Below, piece after piece: positions 8,137-18,913 of a stretch of DNA of 64,000 bases. The position numbers and the translations under genes were made by a program. Source of the DNA: Oribacterium sp. P6A1 (GTDB lineage: Bacteria; Bacillota; Clostridia; Lachnospirales; Lachnospiraceae); contig NZ_JNKO01000002.1 of assembly GCF_000702885.1 (NCBI RefSeq), positions 248,001-312,000 of the forward strand. The letters are read 5' to 3'. Below the pieces are notes generated by a model. The model did not search any database. It was not told where the DNA came from and was given only the letters and a program-made list of their open reading frames with translations. Every line of letters begins with the position of its first letter. The stretch's first letter is position 1.

Positions 8137-9153
8137 ATGGCTTACGGAAAAAAGGAAAATGATAACGAATATTTAAAGCTGGGAGATGATCTTAGGAGCG
8201 GTAAATTCAGGCCCTGCTACCTTATATACGGGGAAGAAGAATATCTCAAGCTTTCGTATAAGAAGGCATTCCGAAAGGCCTTCGGAGGAGAAGAGGGTAT
8301 GGCATATACTTTCTTTGACGGTGCACCGGATGTGGATGAGCTTATAGACCTTTTGAATACCATACCCTTTACCTTCGGGGATAATGACGGAAGACTTGTG
8401 ATAATTGGCGACAGCCAGTGGTTTAAAAAGACGCCCCCTGAAAAACTTGTAAAATTCCTTGAGGATATAGAGCATTATCCCGATACTGCTCATCTGATGT
8501 TTATTGAGAGCGAAGTTGATAAAAGGGGGAAACTGTACAAGCTCATACAGAAGAACGGATTTGCCTGCGAGATGGGAATGCAGGATCGCGGTCAGCTTGG
8601 AAAATGGGCAGCCAGATATCTTTCCAATGCAGGTAAGAAGATACGAAGTTCAACTATGGATCTTGTTCTTGAAAAGTCAGGGAACAGTATGGATAATATA
8701 GCCTCCGAGCTGGAAAAGCTTATCGCTTATACAGGTGAAAGAGATATTATCGAAGATGAGGATGTGGAAATCATCTGCTCTCAGAATGTAGAGGACAGGG
8801 TTTTCGATATGATTACTGAAATGAGTCTCGGAAACACGGACAAGGCACTGAAATTCTATGGAGATCTTCTGACCTTGCAGGAAGCTCCCATGAAGATACT
8901 GAGCCTCATGAGACGTAATTTCAACCAGCTCCTTCTTACAAAGGAATCGGTAACCAGAGGCATGACAGGGCAGGAGGCTGCGAAATATGTGGGTGTTACT
9001 CCCTGGATACTGGGAAAGCTTCAGAATCAGGCAAAGCACTATTCCCTTGACGGAATCGAAAATTATCTGGCCAGATGCCTGGATTATGACGAGGCCATAA
9101 AGAGCGGAAATCTTTCTGACCGTATGGCTGTTGAACTGCTTCTGACTGTATGA
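8137..9153 (+). CDS. holA: DNA polymerase III subunit delta
   Basis: The delta subunit of the clamp loader, which opens the beta sliding clamp in the replisome. The 338-residue protein has the YLIYGEEEYLKLSYK opening, typical of HolA (YLLYGEEYLL-type, degenerate P-loop region), the AAA+-like domain to about residue 210 (ERDIIEDEDVE), and the helical collar domain at the C-terminus (LRRNFNQLLLTKE-type segment, then the helix LDYDEAIKSGNLSDRMAVELL). Start ATG follows GATGGGAG at 6-nt spacing. In many Firmicutes holA precedes rpsT and lepA; here it lies about 7 kb away in the same neighbourhood. No terminator is seen after it. Confidence 0.93.
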   Translation: MAYGKKENDNEYLKLGDDLRSGKFRPCYLIYGEEEYLKLSYKKAFRKAFGGEEGMAYTFFDGAPDVDELIDLLNTIPFTFGDNDGRLVIIGDSQWFKKTPPEKLVKFLEDIEHYPDTAHLMFIESEVDKRGKLYKLIQKNGFACEMGMQDRGQLGKWAARYLSNAGKKIRSSTMDLVLEKSGNSMDNIASELEKLIAYTGERDIIEDEDVEIICSQNVEDRVFDMITEMSLGNTDKALKFYGDLLTLQEAPMKILSLMRRNFNQLLLTKESVTRGMTGQEAAKYVGVTPWILGKLQNQAKHYSLDGIENYLARCLDYDEAIKSGNLSDRMAVELLLTV

Positions 9154-9226
9154 GGCCACCCTTTCCTTCCTGCTGAAAATGACCGGAATTTATGAGGATA
9201 TTACAATTTGGTTATAAAAAAGTAAG

Positions 9227-9255
9227 TTGACCTGATTTTTTATGTGTATTATGGT
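9227..9255 (+). promoter_or_regulatory. Possible promoter of the 3D-domain gene
   Basis: TTGACC (9227-9232), 17 bases, TATGGT (9250-9255); consistent spacing, modest -10. Confidence 0.45.
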
Positions 9256-9351
9256 TTAGCTGTATTTGCGGTTATATTTGTCTCTATAAGTATACTTTTC
9301 AGGCATGATAAGTTTGATGTGTGTCATGCAATTTCAGGAGGAAATATTTAT

Positions 9352-9945
9352 ATGAAACTGGCAGAATTAAAAACGCTGGCGGCGGCAGTTATGTTTGCTG
9401 CGGTTGTTTCGTCTTCTGCACTTGCGGCTGAAGTTACCGGGCCCACGGGTTCGGAGTGGACTGATGCTTCACTTGTAAACGGCTATTCATTGGAAAATAC
9501 TACAGACGCGGAGCTGGATGCAGAAATGCAGTCGGAGATATATGCTGAAGAGGTTCTTTCGGCTCATCTGGCAGAGCTCGCTCAGATGAAGGCTTCTGCA
9601 AGACCGGGAGAGACGCCTATCGGCGACAAGGTTACGGAGGAATCCACCCATTATGTAAAGGGTGCATCTTTGGGAACCTTTTGCATAACAGGATACTATG
9701 GGGGCGGAGTTACTTATTCCGGAGCTCCTACAGTGGCGGATCATACCATAGCTGCTGATCTGTCGGTGCTTCCCATGGGAACAAAGGTGTTTATAAATAA
9801 TACGGTCTACACTGTGGAGGATATCGGAAGCGGCGTAAGAGGAAATATGATTGATATTTACTATAATACTTATGCGGAGGCTGCCGGAGTAACAGAGCTG
9901 GGATGGCGTTATGCTGACGTTTATCTTGCGGTCTATAATGGATGA
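9352..9945 (+). CDS. Secreted 3D-domain protein (peptidoglycan-active)
   Basis: A 197-residue exported protein. Residues 1-26 look like a signal peptide (MKLAELKTLAAAVMFAAVVS, then SSALAAE with an Ala-x-Ala cleavage site). The C-terminal ~85 residues are a 3D domain, named for three conserved aspartates: TIAADLSVLPMGTKVFI, VEDIGSG and GNMIDIYY, with the WGRR-like end reading LGWRYADVYLAV. 3D domains share the MltA-like double-psi barrel fold and are linked to lytic transglycosylase activity in resuscitation/germination proteins. No LysM, G5 or SH3 anchor is present, which makes this a minimal version. The ATG at 9352 is preceded by CAGGAGG at 10 nt; an upstream frame start lacks this. Monocistronic. 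Substrate and role are inference. Confidence 0.8.
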   Translation: MKLAELKTLAAAVMFAAVVSSSALAAEVTGPTGSEWTDASLVNGYSLENTTDAELDAEMQSEIYAEEVLSAHLAELAQMKASARPGETPIGDKVTEESTHYVKGASLGTFCITGYYGGGVTYSGAPTVADHTIAADLSVLPMGTKVFINNTVYTVEDIGSGVRGNMIDIYYNTYAEAAGVTELGWRYADVYLAVYNG

Positions 9946-10025
9946 CCATAAAACTGAAAAAAGATTACGTATTTCGGATAAGAGGATTTTAAAATCATAT
10001 GATCCTGTGAGAGATACGGATAATG

Positions 10026-10054
10026 AAGGAGCTGCTTTGGACAGCTCCTTTTTT
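10026..10054 (+). terminator. Terminator of the 3D-domain gene
   Basis: AAGGAGCTG and CAGCTCCTT (10026-10050) followed by TTTT. Confidence 0.9.
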
Positions 10055-10116
10055 GTGGGATTTTTTTAGGAGCGGTTACTTCATCATTATTTCACAATTC
10101 AGCCGGGTTAAAGCTC

Positions 10117-10145
10117 TTGACAGAAAATAGTAAGGCGAGTATTAT
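10117..10145 (+). promoter_or_regulatory. Sigma-A promoter of the hrcA operon
   Basis: TTGACA (10117-10122), 17 bases, TATTAT (10140-10145). The predicted start point falls about 6 bases before the CIRCE element. Confidence 0.9.
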
Positions 10146-10157
10146 AACACTCAGATG

Positions 10158-10184
10158 TTAGCACTCCAATATTTTGAGTGCTAA
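10158..10184. promoter_or_regulatory. CIRCE operator for HrcA
   Basis: TTAGCACTC, nine bases, GAGTGCTAA: exact match to the consensus inverted repeat. It lies in the early leader of hrcA, so HrcA represses its own operon; repression weakens when DnaK/GroE chaperones are occupied by unfolded protein (known for the family). Confidence 0.98.
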
Positions 10185-10211
10185 CAGAATAAAAACAAAG
10201 GAGGCGGACAG

Positions 10212-11243
10212 ATGGAACTGGATCAACGCAAGGTCGTTATCCTAACTACGATAATTAAAAATTATCTTGAGACCGGAGAACCGGTGGGCTCACGAACCAT
10301 AAGTAAGTATTCAGGGTTAAATCTTAGTTCTGCCACCATTAGAAATGAGATGAGTGATCTTGAGGAGATGGGATATATCCTTCAGCCTCACACTTCGGCA
10401 GGACGCATTCCCAGCGACAAGGGCTACCGCTTTTATGTCGATCAGCTGATGGAATCACATCAGCATGAGATAGATGACGTAAAGACGGAGATGTTTGAAA
10501 AGGTAGACAGACTTGAGACTACCCTGAAGACTCTGGTGAAGAATCTTGCCCAGAATACCAATTATGCCGCAGTGGTCACAGGACCATCCATCAGAACAAA
10601 CAAGATTAAGTTCATTCAGACATCACTGGTAGATTCAAAGAGACTGCTTCTTGTAATCATGATGCAGGGAAACATCGTTAAGACAACTACAGTTCTTCTC
10701 GACGGCTCAGAGGAGCTTGATTTCAACAGGGTTCTAAGCATTAACATGCTTCTCAATGATGAACTCAGCGGACTCTGCGTTGAGGATATAACGGAAGGAC
10801 GTCTTGCACAGCTTCTTGCCAGAACCAGTCACAAGGAGACCATAAAGGCTATAGTTTCCGGAATCGTGGATGTTTTGGATATCAAGTTCGGAGATTCCCA
10901 GATCTACACTTCAGGCGCCACGAATATTTTCAAATATCCGGAGCTTACCGAATCGGACAATGCTTCAAAGCTCATAAGTGCCTTTGAGACAAAGGACGAG
11001 CTGGCAGCCCTTGTAAAGGGTGTTGAGGAGCAGGGAGAAGGCAGGAGACCTATTCAGGTTTACATAGGTGATGAATCACCGCTTCAGAACATGGCGGATT
11101 GTTCCGTGGTAACGGCCAGCTATGAGCTTGGCAACGGGCTTAAGGGAACCATCGGCGTCATAGGACCGAAGCGTATGGACTATGAGAAGGTGCTTGAGAT
11201 ACTGAGCAGGCTTCAGAGTGAGATGGATCAGGCATTTCAGTAG
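10212..11243 (+). CDS. hrcA: Heat-inducible transcription repressor HrcA
   Basis: The class I heat-shock repressor, which binds CIRCE. The 343-residue length is normal. The N-terminal winged helix covers about residues 1-90 (ETGEPVGSRTISKYSGLNLS, then SATIRNEMSDLEEMGYILQP, followed by HTSAGRIPSDKGYRFYVD, all family signatures); the rest is the GAF-like dimerisation domain ending in GTIGVIGPKRMDYEKVLEIL. ATG 10212 follows AAAGGAGG. First gene of hrcA-grpE-dnaK-dnaJ behind a perfect CIRCE, thus autoregulated. A short hairpin (GCTGT/ACAGC, 11256-11269, then TTTT) lies in the gap to grpE and could lower downstream expression slightly. Confidence 0.98.
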   Translation: MELDQRKVVILTTIIKNYLETGEPVGSRTISKYSGLNLSSATIRNEMSDLEEMGYILQPHTSAGRIPSDKGYRFYVDQLMESHQHEIDDVKTEMFEKVDRLETTLKTLVKNLAQNTNYAAVVTGPSIRTNKIKFIQTSLVDSKRLLLVIMMQGNIVKTTTVLLDGSEELDFNRVLSINMLLNDELSGLCVEDITEGRLAQLLARTSHKETIKAIVSGIVDVLDIKFGDSQIYTSGATNIFKYPELTESDNASKLISAFETKDELAALVKGVEEQGEGRRPIQVYIGDESPLQNMADCSVVTASYELGNGLKGTIGVIGPKRMDYEKVLEILSRLQSEMDQAFQ

Positions 11244-11312
11244 CAGGGTTTAAATGCTGTAAAGACAGCTTTTACATATTAGGTCCTTAGGGACTTGAAA
11301 CAGGAGGTTATC

Positions 11313-11939
11313 TTGAAAGACGAAGAATTGAAACAGTCTTCCGAAGAGCAGGGTACTGAAGAGACCAACGCGGGTAAGACAGAAGAAGTTAATGAGCAGC
11401 CTGCAGGCGAAAAGGATGTAAGTGAAGGAGCTGAGGCTTCAGAGGAAGCTCTGGCAGAAGAAGGAGCAGAGGAGGCTGATGCCGGAACTCAGAAGCTCAG
11501 AGAAAAGTACGAGGCGGAGATCGCTGACTGGAAGGATAAGTATACAAGACTCTATGCAGAGTTTGATAACTTCCGCAAGCGCACAGATAAGGAGAAGATT
11601 CAGAACTTTGATTTTGGTGCCAGGGATGTTATCGAGAAGCTTCTCCCGGTAGTGGATAATTTTGAGAGAGCCCTCGGAACTGTTGAAAAGGAAGATGAAG
11701 AGGATGCTTTTACAAAGGGCATCCAGGGTATATACAAGCAGATTCAGAAGATGTTTGAGGATCTCCAGGTAAAGGCCATAAAGGCAGAGGGTGAGAAATT
11801 CGATCCGAATCTTCACAACGCAGTCATGACCGACACAGAGAGCGATGTGGAAGAGGATACAATCACCCAGGATCTTCAGAAGGGATATACCTATAAAGAT
11901 CAGGTTGTAAGACACAGCATGGTCAAGGTAAAGAAATAG
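11313..11939 (+). CDS. grpE: Nucleotide exchange factor GrpE
   Basis: Homodimeric exchange factor that releases ADP from DnaK. The 208-residue protein has an unusually acidic, low-complexity first ~65 residues rich in Glu/Ala, then the long coiled coil (YEAEIADWKDKYTRLYAEFD, then NFRKRTDKEKIQNF) and the C-terminal beta domain (VKAIKAEGEKFDPNLHNAVM, DLQKGYTYKDQVVRHSMVKV), which contacts DnaK. I choose the TTG at 11313 because AGGAGG (11302-11307) sits five bases upstream; another TTG at 11295 lies before that site. Second gene of the CIRCE operon. Confidence 0.95.
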   Translation: MKDEELKQSSEEQGTEETNAGKTEEVNEQPAGEKDVSEGAEASEEALAEEGAEEADAGTQKLREKYEAEIADWKDKYTRLYAEFDNFRKRTDKEKIQNFDFGARDVIEKLLPVVDNFERALGTVEKEDEEDAFTKGIQGIYKQIQKMFEDLQVKAIKAEGEKFDPNLHNAVMTDTESDVEEDTITQDLQKGYTYKDQVVRHSMVKVKK

Positions 11940-12038
11940 TTCATAACGAAACGGCATAAGCTTTTTCGATGAAGTCCTCCGGGACCATAGGCGCTTAAAC
12001 AGAGGACAGGTAAATACAGATTACAGATTTGTTTTTGA

Positions 12039-13925
<1,887 letters not shown>

Positions 13926-13969
13926 TTTAAAACTTTACACGGCATAAAGTGTAGGGTATCATTCATAAA

Positions 13970-13994
13970 GCCTCCGGCGCATCGCGCCGGAGGC
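13970..13994 (+). other. Strong hairpin between dnaK and dnaJ
   Basis: GCCTCCGGCGC and GCGCCGGAGGC around ATC: an 11-bp perfect GC-rich stem with a three-base loop. It is followed by AATATGTCG, not by a T-run, so it is more likely an RNA-stabilising or partial attenuating stem that keeps dnaK transcript levels above dnaJ. Confidence 0.75.
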
Positions 13995-14117
13995 AATATG
14001 TCGATTATGGAATAAGCCGGTTCCCGGATTACTCTTTAATGTGAGTATCATAAGGAATGGCACTGTATCAAAAGCAGGTCTTGAGATGCAGATTATTTTG
14101 GTTTATAGGAGTAAAAC

Positions 14118-15239
14118 ATGGCAGAACAGAAGCGAGACTATTATGAGGTTCTCGGCGTAGATAAAAATGCTGATGATGCAACCATTAAAAGGGCTTTCCG
14201 TAAGCTTGCCAAAAAGTATCATCCGGATGCCAATCCGGGAGATAATGCTGCTGCTGAAAAGTTCCGTGAGGCGAATGAGGCCTATGCGGTGCTTTCTGAT
14301 GAGCAGAAGCGTAAGGCTTATGACACTTACGGACATGCTGCATTTGATCCTAACTCAGCAGCAGGTCAGAGCAGCGGCTTTGGCGGCTTTGATTTCGGAG
14401 GTATGGATTTCTCCGACATTTTCGGGGATATCTTCGGCTTCGGAGGCGGAAGAGGAGGCTTCTCTTCCTATGGCGGCGGAGCAAATCAGGCCACCCGCGG
14501 TCAGTCTATACGTACCGGTGTGCGCATTACATTTGACGAGGCTATCAAGGGCTGCAAGAAGACTGTTAAGATCCGTTACAAGGATGAATGTTCAAAGTGC
14601 AACGGTACCGGTGCAAAGCCTGGAACCCAGCCTGAGACATGTTCAAGATGCGGAGGCCGCGGTCAGGTGGTTATGCAGCGCCAGAGCATGTTCGGAACCA
14701 TTCAGCAGGTGACCACATGTCCTGACTGTCAGGGAAGCGGAAAGATAGTCAAGGAGAAGTGTCCTGACTGCCGTGGCGAAGGCTACATTGCAACACAGAA
14801 AAACATTGAGATCACTATCCCTGCAGGTATAGATGACGGACAGACACTTCGTCGTTCAGGCGGCGGAGATCCGGGAACAAACGGTGGTCCCAGAGGTGAT
14901 CTGCTTGTTGATATCGCTGTATCACAGCATCCTTTCTTCAAGCGTCAGGGAACAAACATCTACTCAACAGAGGAGATCAGCTTTGCAACAGCTGCTCTCG
15001 GCGGCAAGAAGGTCATCCGTACAGTGGACGGAAATGTTGAGCTTGCCATAAAGCCGGGCACACAGTCTGATACCAAGACAAGACTGAGAGGCAAGGGAGT
15101 TCCGAGCCTTAACAATCCAAATGTTCGCGGTGACCACTATGTTACCATCGTGGTGAACATTCCTTCTTCACTGAATAAGAAGCAGAAGGAAGCCCTCAAG
15201 GCTTATGCCGAGGCATGCGGAGAGACTGTAGAGATCTAA
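14118..15239 (+). CDS. dnaJ: Chaperone protein DnaJ (Hsp40)
   Basis: Co-chaperone that stimulates DnaK ATPase and hands it substrates. The 373-residue type I DnaJ has the J domain with HPD at residues 34-36 ([11 protein letters not shown]), a Gly/Phe-rich stretch ([20 protein letters not shown]), four CXXCXGXG repeats ([32 protein letters not shown]) forming two zinc centres, and the C-terminal substrate domains. The ATG follows TATAGGAG. It ends the heat-shock operon and is closed by a terminator at 15253. Confidence 0.98.
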   Translation: MAEQKRDYYEVLGVDKNADDATIKRAFRKLAKKYHPDANPGDNAAAEKFREANEAYAVLSDEQKRKAYDTYGHAAFDPNSAAGQSSGFGGFDFGGMDFSDIFGDIFGFGGGRGGFSSYGGGANQATRGQSIRTGVRITFDEAIKGCKKTVKIRYKDECSKCNGTGAKPGTQPETCSRCGGRGQVVMQRQSMFGTIQQVTTCPDCQGSGKIVKEKCPDCRGEGYIATQKNIEITIPAGIDDGQTLRRSGGGDPGTNGGPRGDLLVDIAVSQHPFFKRQGTNIYSTEEISFATAALGGKKVIRTVDGNVELAIKPGTQSDTKTRLRGKGVPSLNNPNVRGDHYVTIVVNIPSSLNKKQKEALKAYAEACGETVEI

Positions 15240-15252
15240 TATATGGTGAATT

Positions 15253-15283
15253 GTGCCGGAGAGGATTCTCCGGCGCTTTTTTG
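15253..15283 (+). terminator. Terminator of the hrcA-dnaJ operon
   Basis: GCCGGAGA (15255-15262) and TCTCCGGC (15267-15274), then GCTTTTTT. Confidence 0.92.
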
Positions 15284-15477
15284 TGATAAGGCTTAAAGCA
15301 CATATCATGCTTACATGGAAAGGATAAAATATTCATTGACTAAGGCTGTGATAACTGGCAGCCATAGTTCATCATATTTATTTAAGCTTCAGAAAGAGAT
15401 AAGACTGCAGAGGGTACTGCCTAAGTGGTGGTTCTGAAGTACCCTACTCATTTTATATTTTACTTTTTGCGGTTAAT

Positions 15478-15486
15478 TGTTATAAT
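15478..15486 (+). promoter_or_regulatory. Extended -10 promoter of rsmE
   Basis: TGTTATAAT (15478-15486) with a weak -35 (TTTACT, 15459-15464, 16-base spacer). Confidence 0.6.
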
Positions 15487-15581
15487 AGCGAAGATTTTAT
15501 ATAATCAGCAGAACCTTTTAGAGGGCTGACAGCTTATAGGATTTCTGCTGATAAAGAGTACTTGATAAAAAGAAGGTAGAT

Positions 15582-16388
15582 ATGCACCATTTTTTTGTGG
15601 AAAGATCCGATATTGATACAGATGCCCGCAGGGTACGCCTTACAGGTGATAATTATAACCATTTGAAGAATGTGCTTCGGGTAAGGACAGGAGAAAAGGT
15701 TCTTATTTCAGACGGAGAAGGCACGGACTATGAGTGTGAAGTGGAAGAAATCCATGATGAGAACTGGATTAAAGAGTCTGCCGGTGCGGCAGGTTCCGGA
15801 GCTTCAGATCCTGAGGTGGTGCTTCATATCAATTTTGTTGAAGAAATCCACGAGCTTCCTGCGGATATATATCTGTTTCAGGGACTTCCGAAGCAGGATA
15901 AGATGGAGCTTATCATTCAGAAGGCTGTGGAACTGGGAGCTCATGCTGTGATTCCCCTGGATTCAAAAAATACCGTGGTGAAGCTGGATGATAAAAAGGC
16001 TCAGAAGAAAACAGAACGCTGGCAGGCCATAGCTGAGGCTGCGGCAAAACAGTCCAAGCGTTCCATCATTCCTGAGGTCATGCCGGTTATGAAGTGGAAA
16101 TCTGCTATGGAATTTGTAAAGGACTTTGATCTGAAGCTTATTCCTTATGAGAATGCAAAGAATATAAAGCATACCATGGAGGAACTTAAGAAGGTTCCCA
16201 AACAGGGCAGGATAGCAGTATTTATAGGGCCGGAGGGCGGATTTTCGGAAGCAGAGATAGAGGATGCCCTTTCTCATGGAATCGAGCCAATTACTCTCGG
16301 AAAGAGAATACTCAGAACTGAAACTGCTGCCATTACCAGTATGAGCATGCTGATGCTCACATTGGAAGCAATGGGGGATGAGAACTGA
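15582..16388 (+). CDS. rsmE: 16S rRNA (uracil1498-N3)-methyltransferase
   Basis: A SPOUT-class SAM methyltransferase that modifies U1498 of 16S rRNA in the 30S subunit. The 268 residues are slightly longer than the usual ~245, with extra Ala/Gly/Ser between the PUA-like N-terminal domain (NHLKNVLRVRTGEKVLISDG) and the trefoil-knot domain. Knot signatures are GLPKQDKMELIIQKAVELGA, FIGPEGGFSEAEIEDA and ITLGKRILRTETAA. ATG follows AGAAGGTAGAT. In Firmicutes rsmE is usually downstream of dnaJ and prmA; here the order is dnaJ, rsmE, cysteine desulfurase, prmA, with a new promoter separating it from the heat-shock operon. Confidence 0.95.
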   Translation: MHHFFVERSDIDTDARRVRLTGDNYNHLKNVLRVRTGEKVLISDGEGTDYECEVEEIHDENWIKESAGAAGSGASDPEVVLHINFVEEIHELPADIYLFQGLPKQDKMELIIQKAVELGAHAVIPLDSKNTVVKLDDKKAQKKTERWQAIAEAAAKQSKRSIIPEVMPVMKWKSAMEFVKDFDLKLIPYENAKNIKHTMEELKKVPKQGRIAVFIGPEGGFSEAEIEDALSHGIEPITLGKRILRTETAAITSMSMLMLTLEAMGDEN

Positions 16389-16469
16389 GAAGGGTCTCCG
16401 GCTTTTCTGAGCGGATTTTTCAGGAAATCCTTGAGACATAGACATTGAATTAATAGAGCAGGGAAGATA

Positions 16470-17627
16470 ATGAGAGAAATTTATTTTGATAATTCGGCAA
16501 CCACAAGGGTGTATCCCGAGGTGGTTGAGCTAATGAAGAAGATTATGGAGGAGGATTACGGTAATCCTTCTTCCAAGCACACAAAGGGCTTCGATGCGGA
16601 GAAAATTTTCCGTAATGCCCGTCAGCAGGTGGCTGATACCCTGAAGGTAAAACCAAGAGAGATAATATTTACATCCGGCGGAACAGAGTCCAACAACACT
16701 GTAGTTTTCGGAACTGCCTTTGCAAAGCGTAAGCAGGGAAAGCATATAATTTCCTCACAGGTTGAGCACGCTGCGATTTATAAGCCGCTTGACGTGCTTG
16801 CGGAGCTTGGCTATGAGATAACATATCTTCCGGTGGATTCCAGGGGACATATAAATCTTGAGGAGCTTAGGGCGGCCATCCGTCCCGATACCATACTTGT
16901 TTCCATCATGCATGTGAATAACGAGATCGGCGCCATAGAGCCTGTGGAAGAGATAGGAAGGATAGTAAAGGAATGTAATCCCAATACCTGGTTCCATACC
17001 GACGCCATCCAGTCTTACGGAAAACTTACTATCCGTCCGAAGAAGCAGAATATTGATATGCTTTCTGTTTCCGGACATAAGATTCATGGACCTAAGGGCG
17101 TGGGCTTCCTGTATGTAGATGAGAAGATAAAACTTCGTCCTATTATATACGGAGGCGGACAGCAGGAGGACATGCGTTCGGGAACCCATAATGTTCCTGG
17201 AATCGCAGGTATGGGACTTGCGGCGGAGATGGCCTACAGGGATCATGATGCGAAGATAAAGAAAATACAGGATATAAAGGATTACTTCATTTCGGAAGTA
17301 TCAAAGATAGAAGGTGTAACGGTTAATTCAGAGATGGGAGATGCATCGGCCCCTAATATAGTATCTGTGTCCTTCGAGAAGGTTCGTGCTGAGGTACTTC
17401 TTCATGCACTTGAGGAGAAGGGGATCTATGTAAGCTCCGGCTCTGCATGCTCGTCAAACCATCCGGGAATTTCCGGAACCCTTAAGGCTATAGGAGTTAA
17501 GCAGGAGCTTCTTGATTCCACTATAAGATTTTCCTTCGGTATGTTCAATGAGAAGGAAGAGGTAGATCTTTGTATGGAGGCTCTGAAGGAGCTTGTTCCG
17601 GTACTGAGAAGATTCACCAGATTTTGA
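16470..17627 (+). CDS. Cysteine desulfurase (NifS/IscS family)
   Basis: A PLP enzyme that turns L-cysteine into alanine and a protein-bound persulfide. The 385-residue sequence has FDNSATTRVYPEV at the start, FTSGGTESNN, the cofactor-stacking His100 (SSQVEH), the PLP lysine Lys194 in SVSGHKIHGPKG and the persulfide cysteine near residue 327 in SSGSACSSNHPG, so catalysis should be intact. The loop after the cysteine is of the IscS/NifS class I type. Its likely acceptor is ThiI, encoded convergently 1.3 kb downstream (thiI at 18914-20113); in Bacillus a dedicated desulfurase pairs with ThiI. No iscU/sufU is nearby. ATG follows AGGGAAG. Confidence 0.93.
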   Translation: MREIYFDNSATTRVYPEVVELMKKIMEEDYGNPSSKHTKGFDAEKIFRNARQQVADTLKVKPREIIFTSGGTESNNTVVFGTAFAKRKQGKHIISSQVEHAAIYKPLDVLAELGYEITYLPVDSRGHINLEELRAAIRPDTILVSIMHVNNEIGAIEPVEEIGRIVKECNPNTWFHTDAIQSYGKLTIRPKKQNIDMLSVSGHKIHGPKGVGFLYVDEKIKLRPIIYGGGQQEDMRSGTHNVPGIAGMGLAAEMAYRDHDAKIKKIQDIKDYFISEVSKIEGVTVNSEMGDASAPNIVSVSFEKVRAEVLLHALEEKGIYVSSGSACSSNHPGISGTLKAIGVKQELLDSTIRFSFGMFNEKEEVDLCMEALKELVPVLRRFTRF

Positions 17628-17748
17628 TGACTCACACTGCATCAACATATCTTTTTTGAAACGTTCATCATGATAATGACTGGAGTTATCAGTTTTTCTT
17701 GGGTACATTCAAGATTCAACAGTTATAGGATGAGAGAAAGGTTTTAAC

Positions 17749-18813
17749 ATGGTTTGGAGAAAATTTACTATTCATACAACAACCGGGGCTGAGGATATCC
17801 TTAGTGCTAATCTTGCGGATCTTGGGCTTGACGGAGTTCAGATAGAGGACAGAATCCCTCTTTCCGAGGAGGACACCAAGGGAATGTTTATAGATATTCT
17901 TCCTGATATCGGTCCGGATGACGGAAAAGCGGATGTGAGCTTCTATGTTGAGGTTCTGTCACCTGAAGATAAGCAGGACAGAATCGAAAAAGCAAAAAAA
18001 TATATGGAGGATCCTTCGGTTGATGCGAGCTACATGCCCAATACTTCCAATGTATACACTCCCGCTGAGCTTAAAAAGCTCCTTCAGGAAGTGGAAGAGA
18101 TGATTGCTGATATGAGAAACTACTGCGAAGTGGGTGAGGGAACTATCGACACCTCAGAAACGGAGGATAAGGACTGGATCAATAACTGGAAGACCTTTTT
18201 CCATCCGTTTACAGTAGGAGATATCCTCATCAAGCCCACTTGGGAAGAAGTTCCGGAGGAGCATAAGGACAAGCTTCTTATCGAGATAGATCCGGGAACA
18301 GCATTCGGAACAGGTATGCATGAAACTACACAGCTTTGTATATGCCAGCTTCAGAAGTACATGAAGGATGGAGATGAAGTTGCCGATATAGGAACAGGCT
18401 CGGGAATCCTCGGTATTACGGCTTTAAAGCTCGGAGCCGGTCATATCTACGGAACAGATCTCGACGAAGAAGCAGTACCTGCTGTACATGATAACCTGAA
18501 AGCCAACGGGCTTCCTGACAGCAGTTTTGATATGATAGTCGGCAATGTTATCGGTGATGAGGATGTGAAGTCTAAGATGGGTCTCGAAAAGTACGATATC
18601 GTTGTAGCCAATATTCTCGCGCCTGTTATCGTGCTTCTCACCGGAGAGGTGGGACCGCTGCTTCGTAAGGATGGGCTTTTCATCACTTCGGGAATACTCA
18701 ATGAGCGTGAGCAGGAGGTGCTTGATGCATTCAAGGCTCATGAGGATATCTGGGAAGTTCTGGAAGTGAACCATCAGGGCGAGTGGGTGAATGTGACTGC
18801 CCGGAAGAAGTAA
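17749..18813 (+). CDS. prmA: Ribosomal protein L11 methyltransferase
   Basis: SAM-dependent enzyme that trimethylates L11. The 354-residue protein is longer than the usual ~315; the N-terminal substrate domain carries an extra Asp/Glu-rich stretch (around residues 45-110). The catalytic domain shows IDPGTAFGTGMHETTQLC, then VADIGTGSGILGITALKLGA (SAM motif I), GTDLDEEAVPAVHDNLKANG and DIVVANILAPVI, all PrmA signatures (NPPY-like motif is NILA). Start ATG with AGAAAGG upstream. Cotranscription with rsmE and the desulfurase is plausible; a strong bidirectional terminator follows. Confidence 0.95.
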   Translation: MVWRKFTIHTTTGAEDILSANLADLGLDGVQIEDRIPLSEEDTKGMFIDILPDIGPDDGKADVSFYVEVLSPEDKQDRIEKAKKYMEDPSVDASYMPNTSNVYTPAELKKLLQEVEEMIADMRNYCEVGEGTIDTSETEDKDWINNWKTFFHPFTVGDILIKPTWEEVPEEHKDKLLIEIDPGTAFGTGMHETTQLCICQLQKYMKDGDEVADIGTGSGILGITALKLGAGHIYGTDLDEEAVPAVHDNLKANGLPDSSFDMIVGNVIGDEDVKSKMGLEKYDIVVANILAPVIVLLTGEVGPLLRKDGLFITSGILNEREQEVLDAFKAHEDIWEVLEVNHQGEWVNVTARKK

Positions 18814-18854
18814 TAAACTTAATACCGAATGTTTGATTTCGGCTCATATAGTAA

Positions 18855-18888
18855 AGAAAATGCAAGGGCGTACGCCCTTGCATTTTCT
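18855..18888. terminator. Bidirectional terminator of prmA and thiI
   Basis: A 34-bp perfect palindrome: AGAAAATGCAAGGGCGT followed by its reverse complement. A-rich and T-rich ends serve both strands between convergent genes. Confidence 0.9.
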
Positions 18889-18913
18889 GTATAAATCAAT
18901 ATTAATTTGCTGA

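Larger units (their letters stand above)
15240..15581 (+). other. Intergenic region dnaJ-rsmE: terminator, hairpin, promoter, leader stem
   Basis: No gene is seen. After the dnaJ terminator (15253-15283), AGGGTACT (15411-15418) and AGTACCCT (15438-15445) form an 8-bp stem with a 19-base loop, followed by a T-rich but interrupted stretch. The rsmE promoter lies at 15478-15486. The leader then contains a 10-bp stem, ATCAGCAGAA (15504-15513) with TTCTGCTGAT (15543-15552), enclosing a smaller stem-loop. None matches a riboswitch I know. Confidence 0.55.
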
